Positions 41,371-51,006 of a stretch of 64,000 bases of DNA are shown piece by piece (the first letter of the stretch is position 1; each line of letters opens with the position of its first letter). Under the pieces are notes generated by a model, which saw nothing but the letters and a program-made list of their open reading frames with translations, searched no databases and had not been told where the DNA came from. The DNA comes from Sphaerotilus uruguayifluvii (GTDB taxonomy: Bacteria; Pseudomonadota; Gammaproteobacteria; Burkholderiales; Burkholderiaceae_C), in the NCBI RefSeq assembly GCF_013294065.1, contig NZ_JABSNM010000001.1, positions 201,925-265,924 on the forward strand. Direction: 5' to 3'. The position numbers and the translations under genes were made by a program.

Positions 41371-42066
41371 TCAGTCCTCGCCGGGCAGCAGCCGGGTGAC
41401 GGCGGCGCTGGCGAGCTCGCCGATGCGCACCAGGAAATCGGTGCCCATCTCGGGCGCGTAGCGGGTCGGGTCGGGCGAACCCAGCACCAGCAGGCCGAAG
41501 GCCGGCGAGGTGGTGCTGCGCCGCAGCGGCAGCAGCGCCAGCGAGGCGACGGTCGCGGGCTGCTGCAGCCACTGCACCGCCTCGAGCGTGGTGTGCGAGC
41601 CGCAGTAGGGCGTGGCCAGGCTGGAGGCGAAGCGGCGCATCTCGGCGCCGACGGCCTGGGCCACCGGCTCGGCCGCGAAGGCCGGCGCCACGTCCCACAG
41701 CCGGATCGCCGCCTGCGGGATGCGGAACTGCTCCTGCAGGTCGATCACCAGCAGCTCGGGCAGGTCGCGCGGATCGCTCACCAGCATCAGGCCGCGGATC
41801 CACTGGTGCAGCCGGTCCGACAGCGCGGCGTTCTCCTGGCCGTGGCGGATCATCTCCATGATGCGGCGCTCGAGGCCGTGGATGCGCTCGCGCAGCATCT
41901 CCATCTGTCGCTGCTGGAGCGAGACGGCGCGCTGGCCATGCGGGTTGGCCAGCTCGACATTGGCCAGCAGCTCGGCATGACGCTCGAAGAAACCCGGCGT
42001 CTGCACCAGATAGCTGGCGATGTCGTCTTCGGAAAGGGCCTGGAGGCGGCCCTGGATGCTGCTCAT
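41371..42066 (-). CDS. DUF484 (GAF-like) protein
   Basis: The 231-residue protein has the DUF484 start (EDDIASYLVQTPGFFERHAELLANVELANPHG), a helical middle (SLQQRQMEMLRERI) and a GAF-like second half ending RIGELASAAVTRLLPGED. DUF484 genes typically sit between dapF and xerC in proteobacteria; dapF is indeed upstream, but xerC does not follow within the next genes. Function unknown. Confidence 0.88.
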   Translation of the reverse strand: MSSIQGRLQALSEDDIASYLVQTPGFFERHAELLANVELANPHGQRAVSLQQRQMEMLRERIHGLERRIMEMIRHGQENAALSDRLHQWIRGLMLVSDPRDLPELLVIDLQEQFRIPQAAIRLWDVAPAFAAEPVAQAVGAEMRRFASSLATPYCGSHTTLEAVQWLQQPATVASLALLPLRRSTTSPAFGLLVLGSPDPTRYAPEMGTDFLVRIGELASAAVTRLLPGED

Positions 42067-42179
42067 GGCGGGTGAGGGTAGCGCAGGCGCGTCCGCCCCA
42101 CCCGAAGGAAAAGCCGGGTTGAGGCCGTTCATCCGCGCCTTGAATGCGCAAGCCGCGCAGTGCGCAGCACGCCGCGCGC

Positions 42180-43055
42180 TCAGCGCGCGTCCGGCAGCCG
42201 CACCTCGCCGTCGAACACGGTGACCGCCGGGCCGGTCATGCGCACGCTGCTGCCGGGGCCGTCCCACTCGATGGTCAGCTCGCCGCCGCGGGTCTCGACG
42301 TCGACGCGCGCGTCCAGCCAGCCCAGGCGGATGCCGGCCACCACCGCCGCGCAGGCGCCGGTGCCGCAGGCCAGCGTCTCGCCGGCGCCGCGCTCGTACA
42401 CCCGCAGCCGCACCCGGTCGCGCGCCACCACCTGCAGGAAGCCGGCGTTGACCTTGCGCGCAAAGCGCGGATGCGACTCCACCCACGGCCCGACCTGCGC
42501 CACCGGCGCGCTGTCGACATCGTCGACGCGCTGCACCGCATGCGGGTTGCCCATCGACACCACCGCGACCTCGACCTGCTCCTGAGGCGCGGCCGGGTTG
42601 GCCAGCGGCCACAGCTCGGCGCCGTTCTCCAGCCGCGGCTGCAGCCCGGACGGATCGAAGGGCACGCGCGCGGGCTCGAGAATCGGCTGGTTCATGTCGA
42701 CGGTGACGCGCCCGTCGGCCTGCATGCGCAGCACGATGCGGTTGTTCATCGTCTCGACGCGCACCTCGTCGCGGTCGCTCAGACCCTTCTCGCGCACGAA
42801 GCGCATGAAGCAGCGCGCGCCGTTGCCGCAGTGCTCGACCTCCTCGCCGGTGGCGCCGTTGAAGATGCGGTAGCGGAAGTCGGCGTCCGGCCCCTGCGGG
42901 CGCTCGACGACGAGGATCTGGTCGGCGCCGATGCCGAAGCGCCGGTCGCCGACGAAGCGCAGCTGTTCTTCGCTGAGCGCCAGCGGCGCGCGGGTGGCAT
43001 CGAACACGACGAAGTCGTTGCCGAGGCCGTGCATCTTGGTGAAGGGAAGTCGCAT
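42180..43055 (-). CDS. dapF: Diaminopimelate epimerase
   Basis: A 291-residue enzyme interconverting LL- and meso-diaminopimelate for lysine and peptidoglycan synthesis. Both catalytic cysteines are present: C76 in EHCGNGARC and C230 in LACGTGAC, as are the N-terminal KMHGLGNDF and NGATGEE. It lies 12 bases after the HepT gene, apparently within one transcript reaching from the lpxL genes to DUF484. Confidence 0.96.
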   Translation of the reverse strand: MRLPFTKMHGLGNDFVVFDATRAPLALSEEQLRFVGDRRFGIGADQILVVERPQGPDADFRYRIFNGATGEEVEHCGNGARCFMRFVREKGLSDRDEVRVETMNNRIVLRMQADGRVTVDMNQPILEPARVPFDPSGLQPRLENGAELWPLANPAAPQEQVEVAVVSMGNPHAVQRVDDVDSAPVAQVGPWVESHPRFARKVNAGFLQVVARDRVRLRVYERGAGETLACGTGACAAVVAGIRLGWLDARVDVETRGGELTIEWDGPGSSVRMTGPAVTVFDGEVRLPDAR

Positions 43056-43067
43056 GATGGGCAGGGA

Positions 43068-43493
43068 TTATCCGGCGCTGCCCTCGCGCAGCAGCAGCGC
43101 CCGGGTGTAGCGCAGGAAGTCGTCCAGATGCAGCGTGATCACCGCGACGGTGATCGGCAGCTGCAGCGTCTGGTAGTCGTGCACCGCGATGTTGCGGAAG
43201 CCCACCATGCGCTTGAGGCCGGCCGCCAGCGCGGGGTCGAGCCAGCCGGCGCGCGCCAGCAGCTCGAACACGTCGCGCGAGCTCTGCGGCACGCCCAGGC
43301 GCTCGCGCCGCACCAGGTGCTGCGCCATGTCGATGGCGGCCTCGCAGGCGCGCTGGATGTTCAGGATGGCTGCATCCTGGCGGGTGTAGTCGGTGGCGAA
43401 GCTGTCCGGTCCGCGCTCGTATTCCTCGCGCGCCCGCGCCACGCAGCGCTCGATCGTCGCGGCCTTGTTGATCAGCACGTCGTCAGCGGCCAT
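43068..43493 (-). CDS. hepT: HepT-family toxin (HEPN ribonuclease)
   Basis: A 141-residue helical HEPN protein with the complete R-x4-H-x-Y motif (R100, H105, Y107 in FRNIAVHDY), the ribonuclease active site and the tyrosine that MntA modifies with AMP in characterised pairs. Its start overlaps the end of the MntA gene by 11 bases. The toxin looks intact. It stands between lpxL and dapF, an unusual place for a toxin-antitoxin module. Confidence 0.88.
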   Translation of the reverse strand: MAADDVLINKAATIERCVARAREEYERGPDSFATDYTRQDAAILNIQRACEAAIDMAQHLVRRERLGVPQSSRDVFELLARAGWLDPALAAGLKRMVGFRNIAVHDYQTLQLPITVAVITLHLDDFLRYTRALLLREGSAG

Positions 43494-43887
43494 GGATGCG
43501 TCCTTCGCGGGCGATGTCCTCGAGCAGCGGGCGGCGCGCCTCGTCGAGCTCGGTCTTGTCGCTGAGCACGGCCGCTTCCCAGAGCGTGGCCTGGCTGTCG
43601 AGCGCCCACCAGCGCTGGCCGGTGGTGATGACCTGGTACTGCATGACGGTCGAGGCGGCGCGCAGGTCGATCAGGTCGACCGGGCAGCCGGCCAGATCCG
43701 CCAGGTCGCCGGACAGCGACCACAGCTGCAGCACGTCGGCCCGGCCGGCCACCAGCACAGCCAGGTCCAGATCGCTGTCGGCGCCGGCCGTGCCCTGCAC
43801 CCGGCTGCCGAAGCCGTAGACGGCCAGCAGCGCCGGCAGGTGGCGGCGCAGGTGATCGACCAGGGCGGCGACGGGCAGGGCGTCCAT
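43483..43887 (-). CDS. mntA: MntA-family nucleotidyltransferase antitoxin
   Basis: The 134-residue protein is a minimal nucleotidyltransferase with an exact G-S-x10-D-x-D motif (G27, S28, D39, D41 in FGSRVQGTAGADSDLDLAV). In described pairs MntA silences HepT by attaching AMP to the tyrosine of R-x4-H-x-Y. The ATG at 43887 overlaps the lpxL stop by one base (TGATG). The frame is open further upstream, but the preferred ATG lies directly before the conserved domain. Confidence 0.88.
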   Translation of the reverse strand: MDALPVAALVDHLRRHLPALLAVYGFGSRVQGTAGADSDLDLAVLVAGRADVLQLWSLSGDLADLAGCPVDLIDLRAASTVMQYQVITTGQRWWALDSQATLWEAAVLSDKTELDEARRPLLEDIAREGRIHGR

Positions 43888-44783
43888 CAGTACAGCCCCG
43901 CCTCGCCCTCGGGCCGCGTCTTGAAGCGCTTGTGCACCCACAGGTACTGCTCGGGCAGGCGGCGCACCTCCTGCTCGATCCAGCGGTTCATGCGCGCGGT
44001 GTCGGCCACGGCGTCGTCGGTGGGAAAGTCGGTCCAGGGCTCGAGGAAGCGGATGCGCCAGCCCTGGCCGCCGGGCAGCATCTCGCCAACCACCGGCTGC
44101 ACCACCATGCCCAGCGCGCGCGCCATGCGCGACGGTGCCAGCAGCGTCGCCGCCGGCACGCCGAAGAAGGGCACGAAGGCCGCGTCGCGGGCGCCGAAGT
44201 CCATGTCGGGCAGGTTGAAGAAGGCGTCACCCCGCTTGATGGCGCGCATCAGCGCGCGCGCGCCCTCGCTGCGGGCGAAGATCTCGGCGTTGCCGAAGCG
44301 CAGCCGGCCGCGGCGCATCGCCGCGTCGAAGACCGGGTTGCTCTGCGCCTGGTAGATCGAGCCGGCGTGGCGGTTCTGGTTCAGCAGGATGCTCACGCCG
44401 GTGACGTCCAGCGCCAGGAAGTGCGGCGCCAGCCACATCACCGGGCGCTCGCTGCGCTCGGCCAGCTTCACGTCGCCCTCGACCTGGATCAGCCGCGAGA
44501 GCCGCTCGCGCGAGGCATACCAGAGCATGCCGCGCTCGAGAAAGCTGCGGCCCAGCCAGCCGAAGTGCGCGCGGGCAATGGCCTCGCGCTCGGCGGGCGT
44601 CTTCTCGGGCAGGCACAGCTCGAGGTTGCGCAGCGCGATGCGCCGGCGCGACGTGCCCAGCCGCCACAGCAGCGCGCCCAGGCCCAGGCCGAGCCGGTGC
44701 TGCAGGCCCATCGGCAGCCAGTGCAGCAGCCACAGCAGGCCGAGCACCAGCCGGGCAGCCAGGTTGGAGAGAACAGATTTCAT
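43887..44783 (-). CDS. LpxL/HtrB-family lipid A acyltransferase (copy 1)
   Basis: The 298-residue protein has an N-terminal hydrophobic anchor (about 8-30) and the acyltransferase H-x4-D motif in APHFLALDVTG. It adds a secondary acyl chain to lipid A at the inner membrane. Its ATG overlaps the end of the neighbouring paralogue (ATGA at 44780-44783), and the two copies are only moderately similar, so they probably act in sequence on different positions or with different acyl chains. Confidence 0.9.
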   Translation of the reverse strand: MKSVLSNLAARLVLGLLWLLHWLPMGLQHRLGLGLGALLWRLGTSRRRIALRNLELCLPEKTPAEREAIARAHFGWLGRSFLERGMLWYASRERLSRLIQVEGDVKLAERSERPVMWLAPHFLALDVTGVSILLNQNRHAGSIYQAQSNPVFDAAMRRGRLRFGNAEIFARSEGARALMRAIKRGDAFFNLPDMDFGARDAAFVPFFGVPAATLLAPSRMARALGMVVQPVVGEMLPGGQGWRIRFLEPWTDFPTDDAVADTARMNRWIEQEVRRLPEQYLWVHKRFKTRPEGEAGLY

Positions 44784-45700
44784 GCGGAAGCGTCGGAAGC
44801 AGGCGCGGGCGCGGGGGCCGGCTCCGCCAGCGCGCGCGGCGCCTTGTAGCGGTGATAGCCCCACAGATACTGGCCGGGATTCTGGCGGATCAGCCGCTCC
44901 ATCGCACGGTTGACGACGCCGGCGCTGCGCACGGCCAGGCGCTCGGCGTCGGGCTCCTCGGTGCTGGCGGGCAGCGCCTCGTTGGGCAGGCTGGCGCGGA
45001 TGACGAAGCCGCGCCCGCCGGGCAGGCGCTCGCAGGCCAGCAGCAGCCAGTCGGCGCCGGTCTGCTGCACCAGGCGCGCAGCCAGCGTCATCGTGTAGGC
45101 CTCGCGGCCGAAGAAGGGCGCCCACGCGCCCAGGCCGTCGGGCGGCACCTGGTCGGGCAGCAGGCCGATGGTGCCGCCCTTGCGCAGCGCGCGGATCATC
45201 TGGCGCACGCCGGCCAGCGTCGCCGGCGCCGTCTCCAGGCCGGGGCGATTGCGCGACTGCGCCACCAGGTCGCGCAGCCAGGGCTGGCGCGCCGGGCGGT
45301 ACAGCGCCGTCATCGCGCGCTGGCCGCCCCAGCGCTCGGCATAGGCCTGCGCGATGATCTCGAAGCAGCCCAGGTGCGGCGTGAGCATCACCAGGCCGCG
45401 GCCGCGCGCCAGCGCCGCCTCGACATGCTCGGCGCCCTCCCAGCGCACGATGTCGCCCAGCGGCACCTCGGGCCGGCGGCACCACAGCCACGGCAGCTCG
45501 GCCACCATGCGTCCGGCCGAGGCCACCGCGGGCCGCGCCTGCGCCCACGGCAGACCCGCCTGCTCGACATTGGCACGCATCCGGTGCCGGTAGGTCGGCG
45601 AGGCACACCAGGTGATCCAGCCCAGCAGCGCGCCGACGCGGTGGAGCAACGGCAGCGGGGCCTTCGAGGCGGCTTTGAACAGGGAGGCGATCACGGGCAT
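44780..45700 (-). CDS. LpxL/HtrB-family lipid A acyltransferase (copy 2)
   Basis: The 306-residue protein has the H-x4-E variant of the acyltransferase motif (TPHLGCFEII), LLPDQVPPDGLGAWAPFFG around the substrate pocket, and an N-terminal hydrophobic segment. It is the first gene of the minus-strand operon lpxL-lpxL-mntA-hepT-dapF-DUF484. The Ala/Pro-rich C-terminal tail (about 20 residues) is probably unstructured. The ATG at 45700 is used because upstream in-frame starts lack a binding site and fall in the divergent metK leader. Confidence 0.88.
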   Translation of the reverse strand: MPVIASLFKAASKAPLPLLHRVGALLGWITWCASPTYRHRMRANVEQAGLPWAQARPAVASAGRMVAELPWLWCRRPEVPLGDIVRWEGAEHVEAALARGRGLVMLTPHLGCFEIIAQAYAERWGGQRAMTALYRPARQPWLRDLVAQSRNRPGLETAPATLAGVRQMIRALRKGGTIGLLPDQVPPDGLGAWAPFFGREAYTMTLAARLVQQTGADWLLLACERLPGGRGFVIRASLPNEALPASTEEPDAERLAVRSAGVVNRAMERLIRQNPGQYLWGYHRYKAPRALAEPAPAPAPASDASA

Positions 45701-45898
45701 AGAATTCGTCACATTCGCCGAGTTAAGGAACAACTTGCGGGGCGACGGATCCGGTCCCCGACCGGGCACGCCACACCGCCGGATCTCGCAAGATTTCCGG
45801 CAGAAGTGGAAAAAATGCCGCTAAAGCGTTCGCCGCAGGCTCCTCAACAGCACGGCGACACGCGCCGAAAAGCTTGTTTGGATCACAGGAGTTTATAA
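45701..45898. promoter_or_regulatory. Divergent promoter and leader region, lpxL operon / metK
   Basis: This 198-base gap must hold promoters for both directions. On the metK side GATCCGG (45748-45754) can pair with CCGGATC (45779-45785), or CCGGT (45751-45755) with ACCGG (45761-45765); the two pairings exclude each other, as in regulated leaders. An A-run (45808-45814) and TTTATAA near the start are the only A+T-rich spots. I recognise no SAM riboswitch. AGGAG precedes the GTG of metK. Confidence 0.4.
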
Positions 45899-47080
45899 GT
45901 GGCGAACGATTTCCTCTTCACGTCCGAGTCGGTGTCCGAGGGGCACCCCGACAAGGTGGCCGACCAGATCTCGGACGCGATCCTCGACGCCATCCTGGCG
46001 CAGGACCCGCGCTCGCGCGTGGCCGCCGAGACGCTGACCAACACCGGCCTGGTCGTGCTGGCCGGCGAGATCACCACCAACGCGCATGTCGACTACATCC
46101 AGGTCGCGCGCGACACGATCAAGCGCATCGGCTACGACAACACCGACTACGGCATCGACCACAAGGGCTGCGCGGTCCTGGTGGCCTACGACAAGCAGTC
46201 GAACGACATCGCCCAGGGCGTGGACCACGCCTCCGACGACCACCTGAACACCGGCGCCGGCGACCAGGGCCTGATGTTCGGCTACGCCTGCGACGAGACG
46301 CCCGAGCTGATGCCCGCGCCGATCTACTACGCCCACCGCGTGGTCGAGCGCCAGGCCCAGCTGCGCAAGGACGGCCGCCTGCCCTTCCTGCGCCCGGACG
46401 CCAAGAGCCAGATCACGATGCGCTACGTGGACGGCAAGCCCCACAGCATCGACACCGTGGTGCTCTCCACCCAGCACAGCCCGGACCAGTCCGAGACGGC
46501 CACGAAGATGAAGGCCAGCTTCTACGAGGCCTGCATCGAGGAGATCATCAAGCCGGTGCTGCCCAAGGAATGGCTGCAGGACACCAAGTACCTGATCAAC
46601 CCGACCGGCCGCTTCGTCATCGGCGGCCCGCAGGGCGACTGCGGCCTGACCGGCCGCAAGATCATCGTCGACACCTACGGCGGCGCCTGCCCGCACGGCG
46701 GCGGCGCCTTCTCGGGCAAGGATCCGACGAAGGTGGACCGCTCGGCTGCCTACGCCGCGCGCTACGTCGCCAAGAACATCGTGGCCGCCGGCCTGGCGCG
46801 CCAGTGCCAGATCCAGGTGAGCTACGCCATCGGCGTGGCCCGCCCGATCAACATCACGGTCTATACCGAAGGCACCGGCGTGATCCCGGACGCGCAGATC
46901 GCCGCGCTGGTGCAGGAGCACTTCGACCTGCGCCCGAAGGGCATCATCCAGATGCTCGACCTGCTGCGCCCGATCTACTCGAAGACCGCCGCCTACGGCC
47001 ACTTCGGCCGCGAGGAGCCGGAGTTCGCCTGGGAGCGCACCGACAAGGCGCAGCTGCTGCGCGCCGCCGCCGGCCTGTGA
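45899..47080 (+). CDS. metK: S-adenosylmethionine synthase
   Basis: The 393-residue enzyme makes SAM from methionine and ATP. Signature motifs: [15 protein letters not shown] (start), [12 protein letters not shown] and [16 protein letters not shown]. Translation starts at GTG 45899 with AGGAG 8 bases upstream; the N-terminus [11 protein letters not shown] matches the family. A palindromic terminator follows. Together with ahcY and metF 4-7 kb away this window carries most of the activated-methyl cycle, but in separate transcripts. Confidence 0.97.
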   Translation: MANDFLFTSESVSEGHPDKVADQISDAILDAILAQDPRSRVAAETLTNTGLVVLAGEITTNAHVDYIQVARDTIKRIGYDNTDYGIDHKGCAVLVAYDKQSNDIAQGVDHASDDHLNTGAGDQGLMFGYACDETPELMPAPIYYAHRVVERQAQLRKDGRLPFLRPDAKSQITMRYVDGKPHSIDTVVLSTQHSPDQSETATKMKASFYEACIEEIIKPVLPKEWLQDTKYLINPTGRFVIGGPQGDCGLTGRKIIVDTYGGACPHGGGAFSGKDPTKVDRSAAYAARYVAKNIVAAGLARQCQIQVSYAIGVARPINITVYTEGTGVIPDAQIAALVQEHFDLRPKGIIQMLDLLRPIYSKTAAYGHFGREEPEFAWERTDKAQLLRAAAGL

Positions 47081-47102
47081 AGCGGGCACTGACGCCATGA
47101 CA

Positions 47103-47128
47103 GAAGGGGCCGCAGCTGCGGCCCCTTC
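47103..47128. terminator. Palindromic terminator between metK and proQ
   Basis: The 26 bases form a perfect palindrome with arms GAAGGGGCCGCAG and CTGCGGCCCCTTC, 22 bases after the metK stop. It is followed on the plus strand by a pyrimidine tract (TTCTTCG). Because it is symmetric it could serve both metK and the convergent proQ-like gene, although the T-tract is better for metK. Confidence 0.7.
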
Positions 47129-47185
47129 TTCTTCGTGCTGCGGGTTCAGCGTCGCCCGTCGAGCTCGTGTCGACGGCGGCCGACC

Positions 47186-48259
47186 TCAGCGGCGCGGCGG
47201 CCGGCCGGGGCCGCCAGGGCGGCGCTCGCCCTGCTCCTCGCGCTGGGGCGCGCGGGCCGGGGCCTCGGCGGCCTCGCGGCGCGCCTGCTCGAGCAGCACG
47301 TCGAGCTGGTCCTCGGGCACGCCGCGCAGCACGCAGAAGCTCGAGCGCTTGAGCGAGCTGCGCTCGAAGTCGCGCAGCAGCTGGGCGCGCTCGCGGCGCT
47401 GCGGATCGTCCTGCACGCGCTCGACCGGAGCCTCCTGGCGCACCGGTGCCGCGGCTGCACGGGCGGCCTCGTCACGCGGCGGCCGTGCGGGCCGGTCCTG
47501 ACGCTCCGGACGCTCGCCCCGCGGCGGGCGGGGCTGGGCGTCGCGGTCCTGGCGCGGCGGGCGGCTGCCCGGGGCGCGCGGTTCACGAGAATCGCGGGCT
47601 TCGCGCGGCGGACGGCCCTCGCCCCGCGGCGGACGCGGTGCACGCGGGGGGCGTGCCTCACGAGGCTCGCGCGGTTCACGTGGCTCGCGGGCCGGCTCGC
47701 CCGCGGCGGCCTCGCCCTGCGGGGCGGCGCCGCGGCGCGACTCGCGCTGCTGCTTCGCTTCCTGGGCGCGGCGCTCCTGGTGCAGCGCGCGGCGGCGGTC
47801 GAGCTCCTGCTGCGCGACCGTGCGGTGCTCGTCGCTGATGTCGCCGGCGGGCTGGCCGTCGAGGTCGGTGCGGCTGGCGGCCTTGGTCAGCGCGACCAGA
47901 TAGGCGGTGGTGTTGGTGTGGCGGCGCAGGAAGGCCGACAGCGTCGCGCGGCTGAACACGCCCGGCGCACGCTCCTTGATGTCGGCCTGGATGCGCAGCT
48001 TCAGCGGCCGGGCCGGACCGTCGAACAGCGCCGGAAAGCGCTCGCGCAGCTGGCGGGCGCATTCGGCCGGGCTCATGTCCGGAGTCTTGGCCGGGCTCGG
48101 TGCGGCCGCGGTCTCCTCGACTGCCGTTTCGGCGGCGATCTCGGGTGCGGCGTCAAGGGCCGGACCGGAGACGGCGGCTACCTCGATCGGCGCGGGGGTC
48201 TCGGGAGCCGGAGTGGCGGCGGTGACCTCGGCGTCGGTCGGGATCTCGGGGGTGGACAT
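47186..48259 (-). CDS. proQ: ProQ/FinO-domain RNA chaperone with long basic tail
   Basis: The 357-residue protein has an Ala/Pro/Glu-rich start (1-60), a ProQ/FinO domain (about 62-170; QLRERFPALFDGPARPLKLR and FLRRHTNTTAYLVAL), a long Arg/Pro/Glu-rich low-complexity region with REP and PPR repeats (about 170-300), and a short conserved helical C-terminus (LKRSSFCVLRGVPEDQLDVLLEQARREA). ProQ proteins bind structured small RNAs and 3' ends. Most enterobacterial ProQ have a short linker and a Tudor domain instead of this tail. Confidence 0.88.
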   Translation of the reverse strand: MSTPEIPTDAEVTAATPAPETPAPIEVAAVSGPALDAAPEIAAETAVEETAAAPSPAKTPDMSPAECARQLRERFPALFDGPARPLKLRIQADIKERAPGVFSRATLSAFLRRHTNTTAYLVALTKAASRTDLDGQPAGDISDEHRTVAQQELDRRRALHQERRAQEAKQQRESRRGAAPQGEAAAGEPAREPREPREPREARPPRAPRPPRGEGRPPREARDSREPRAPGSRPPRQDRDAQPRPPRGERPERQDRPARPPRDEAARAAAAPVRQEAPVERVQDDPQRRERAQLLRDFERSSLKRSSFCVLRGVPEDQLDVLLEQARREAAEAPARAPQREEQGERRPGGPGRPPRR

Positions 48260-48324
48260 GGTTCTGGTTGAACGGTGATGGAAACGGAAGACGAGATTGT
48301 GGCCCGAGTCGCGACCGGACTCCC

Positions 48325-49527
48325 TCAGGGGCAGCGCGGACGCACCTTCGAGGCCGCCAGACGGGCCTGTTCGCGGGCCTTCTCCACGTCCTCGTCGCGC
48401 ACCAGCGCCACGCCCATGCGCCGGCGCTCGAAGCTCTCGGGCTTGCCGAACAGGCGCACCTCGGAGCGCGGCACCCGCAGCGCCTCGTCGACGCCGTCGA
48501 AGACCAGCCCCTCGGCCTCGACGCCGCCGTAGATGACCGCGCTGGCGCCGGCCGACTTCAGCGCGGTGTCCACCGGCAGGCCGAGGATGGCGCGCGCGTG
48601 CAGCTCGAACTCGTTCTGCCACTGGGTGCACATCGTCACCATGCCGGTGTCGTGCGGGCGCGGGCTGACCTCGCTGAACCACACCTGGTCGCCACGGACG
48701 AACAGCTCGACGCCGAACAGGCCCTGGCCGCCGAGGTCGTCGGTGACGGCGCGCGCGATGCGCTGCGCCTCGGCCAGCGCCGCCGGCCGCATCGGGTGCG
48801 GCTGCCAGCTCTCGACGTAGTCGCCCTTCACCTGCAGGTGGCCGATCGGGTCGCAGAAGTGCGTCTCGACCTGGCCGTCGGCGCCGAGCGCGCGCACCGT
48901 CAGCAGCGTGATCTCGTAGTCGAAGTCGATGAAGCCCTCGACGATGACGCGGCCGTGGCTGACGCGCCCGCCCGCCATCGCGTGGTCCCAGGCCTTGCGC
49001 ACGTCGTCGGGACCGTCGAGCCGGCTCTGGCCCTTGCCGGAGCTGCTCATCACCGGCTTGACCACGCAGGGATAGCCGATGCCGGCGTCGATCGCCGCCT
49101 GCAGCTCCTCGAGCGAGTCGCAGAAGCGGTAGGGGCTGGTCGGCAGGCCGAGCGTCTCGGCGGCGAGGCGGCGGATGCCCTCGCGGTCCATCGTCAGGCG
49201 CGCGGCGCGGGCGGTCGGGATGACGCGCACGACGCCCTCGGCCTCGAGCCGCTCCAGCTCCGGCGTGGCGATCGCCTCGATCTCGGGCACCACCAGATCG
49301 GGCCGCTCGGCCTCGATCAGCGCGCGCAGCTGCGCCGCGTCGCTCATCGCGATCGTGCGGGCGTGGTGCGCGACCTGCTGACCCGGCGCGTTCTCGTAGC
49401 GGTCGACCGCGATCGTCTCGACGCCGAGGCGCTGCAGCGCGATCAGCACTTCCTTGCCGAGCTCGCCGCTGCCGAGCAGCATGACGCGGGTGGCATGGGC
49501 GGACAGCGGGGTTCCGATGGGCTTCAT
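48325..49527 (-). CDS. purT: Formate-dependent phosphoribosylglycinamide formyltransferase
   Basis: A 400-residue ATP-grasp enzyme that formylates glycinamide ribonucleotide using formate and ATP in purine synthesis. It starts [27 protein letters not shown]; further motifs are VPEIEAIAT, the ATP-binding [11 protein letters not shown] and [15 protein letters not shown]. Length is typical. The start at 49527 is chosen from family alignment; the frame extends 40 residues upstream without conservation. proQ lies 65 bases downstream. Confidence 0.95.
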   Translation of the reverse strand: MKPIGTPLSAHATRVMLLGSGELGKEVLIALQRLGVETIAVDRYENAPGQQVAHHARTIAMSDAAQLRALIEAERPDLVVPEIEAIATPELERLEAEGVVRVIPTARAARLTMDREGIRRLAAETLGLPTSPYRFCDSLEELQAAIDAGIGYPCVVKPVMSSSGKGQSRLDGPDDVRKAWDHAMAGGRVSHGRVIVEGFIDFDYEITLLTVRALGADGQVETHFCDPIGHLQVKGDYVESWQPHPMRPAALAEAQRIARAVTDDLGGQGLFGVELFVRGDQVWFSEVSPRPHDTGMVTMCTQWQNEFELHARAILGLPVDTALKSAGASAVIYGGVEAEGLVFDGVDEALRVPRSEVRLFGKPESFERRRMGVALVRDEDVEKAREQARLAASKVRPRCP

Positions 49528-49664
49528 CCGGGCTCCTGGCGGTGGGGTGGAGCCGGGATTGTGAAGGCTGGCCGGAAATTGACCCTCCGCAAGGACGGCG
49601 CAGCGCGGGATTTTCATGATGCTGTCATCCGCACCCATCTCGAACACCGACCAGGGATCCCGCC

Positions 49665-50927
49665 ATGACCGCTCGCACCCGCTCCCGCGCCTCGAACTCC
49701 ACCCCGGCCGCCGACCCCGCCGCCGCTGCCGTCGCCCCCGAGGTGGCGAGCGAGCTGCCCGCCGTGGCGGCCGCTGCCGCCGCCGCGCCGCGGCCGCCCC
49801 GGCGGCGCAAGGCGGCCGCGCCGGTCGAGATGACCGACAAGTCCGCGCCGATCACCGCGCGCGGGCTCGAGCGCTACGAGGTCCGCGCCGCGACCGAGGC
49901 GGCGGTGGCCGCGCGCGAGATGGCGCTGTCGGACGTGATGGCCCGGCGCCAGCGCGGCGAGATCGACGACACCGTCTGGCGCGAGCAGCTGCAGGCGCTG
50001 ATCGCCGGCTCCTCGCCCGACGATCTGGCGCTGCTGCGCGGCTCGATGGCCGCGCGCCGGCGCCCGGTGCCGACGCCGGGCGTCGACCCCGACACCGAGC
50101 TGGCCCCGGGATGGCGCGAGGGCGCCTATCCCTACCGCCACCTGATGTCGCGCAAGGCCTACGAGAAGCAGAAGTACCGGCTGCAGGTCGAGCTGCTGAA
50201 GCTGCAGGCCTGGGTCAAGGAGACCGGCGCGCGCGTCGTCATCCTGTTCGAGGGCCGCGACGCCGCCGGCAAGGGCGGCACGATCAAGCGCTTCATGGAG
50301 CACCTCAACCCGCGCGGCGCGCGCGTCGTCGCGCTGGAGAAGCCCAGCGAGATCGAGAGCGGCCAGTGGTACTTCCAGCGCTACGTGCAGCACCTGCCGA
50401 CCCGCGGCGAGATCGTGCTGTTCGACCGCTCCTGGTACAACCGCGCCGGCGTCGAGCGCGTCATGGGCTTCTGCACCGACGCGCAGTACGAGCAGTTCAT
50501 GCGCGAGGCGCCCGAGTTTGAGCGCAATCTGGTGCGCAACGGCATCTTCCTGTTCAAGTTCTGGTTCTCGGTCAGCCGCGCCGAGCAGCGCCGCCGCTTC
50601 AAGGAGCGCGAGACGCACCCGCTCAAGCAGTGGAAGCTCAGCCCGATCGACAAGGCCTCGCTCGACAAGTGGGACGACTACACCCGCGCCAAGGAGGCGA
50701 TGTTCCTGCACACCGACACGCCGGATGCGCCGTGGACGGTGATCAAGTCGGATTGCAAGAAGCGCGCGCGCCTGAACGCGATGCGCTTCGTGCTGCAGCG
50801 CATGCCCTACCGCGCGAAGGATCTGTCGACCATCGGGCCGGTGGATCCGCTGATCGTCGGCCGGCCGGCGCTGGTGGGCAGCGGCCCGGCCGGCGACGAC
50901 CAGCTCGCCTCGAGCGGCGCGAGCTGA
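49665..50927 (+). CDS. ppk2: Polyphosphate kinase 2 family protein (copy 1)
   Basis: The 420-residue protein has a PPK2 domain (about 155-395) with Walker [12 protein letters not shown] (G197 to K203), Walker [14 protein letters not shown] and the lid region [20 protein letters not shown]2 enzymes transfer phosphate between polyphosphate and nucleotides. The first 150 residues are Ala/Arg-rich and partly disordered, then helical, as in longer PPK2 forms. The direction of the reaction and nucleotide preference are not readable from motifs. A second PPK2 lies at the right end of the window. Confidence 0.92.
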   Translation: MTARTRSRASNSTPAADPAAAAVAPEVASELPAVAAAAAAAPRPPRRRKAAAPVEMTDKSAPITARGLERYEVRAATEAAVAAREMALSDVMARRQRGEIDDTVWREQLQALIAGSSPDDLALLRGSMAARRRPVPTPGVDPDTELAPGWREGAYPYRHLMSRKAYEKQKYRLQVELLKLQAWVKETGARVVILFEGRDAAGKGGTIKRFMEHLNPRGARVVALEKPSEIESGQWYFQRYVQHLPTRGEIVLFDRSWYNRAGVERVMGFCTDAQYEQFMREAPEFERNLVRNGIFLFKFWFSVSRAEQRRRFKERETHPLKQWKLSPIDKASLDKWDDYTRAKEAMFLHTDTPDAPWTVIKSDCKKRARLNAMRFVLQRMPYRAKDLSTIGPVDPLIVGRPALVGSGPAGDDQLASSGAS

Positions 50928-50989
50928 TCGCCGGATCACCCGGTCCGCGCCGGGGCTGATCCGCGGCGGCTGGCGCGGCCGGCCGCCGC

Positions 50990-50995
50990 TACAAT
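50990..50995 (+). promoter_or_regulatory. -10 element of the ahcY promoter
   Basis: TACAAT lies 12 bases before the first paired base of the SAH riboswitch, where a start site near 51002 would put the aptamer at the very 5' end of the RNA. A clear -35 is not visible at the expected distance. Confidence 0.5.
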
Positions 50996-51006
50996 CCGGG
51001 CCTCGT

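Noticed and set aside
45701-45898. Known SAM riboswitch before metK
   Set aside because: None of the SAM riboswitch core motifs I know can be matched; only simple stems are visible.
47097-47501. Short plus-strand frames after metK
   Set aside because: They lie over the metK terminator and antisense to the ProQ tail and show only Arg/Ala/Ser-rich sequence.
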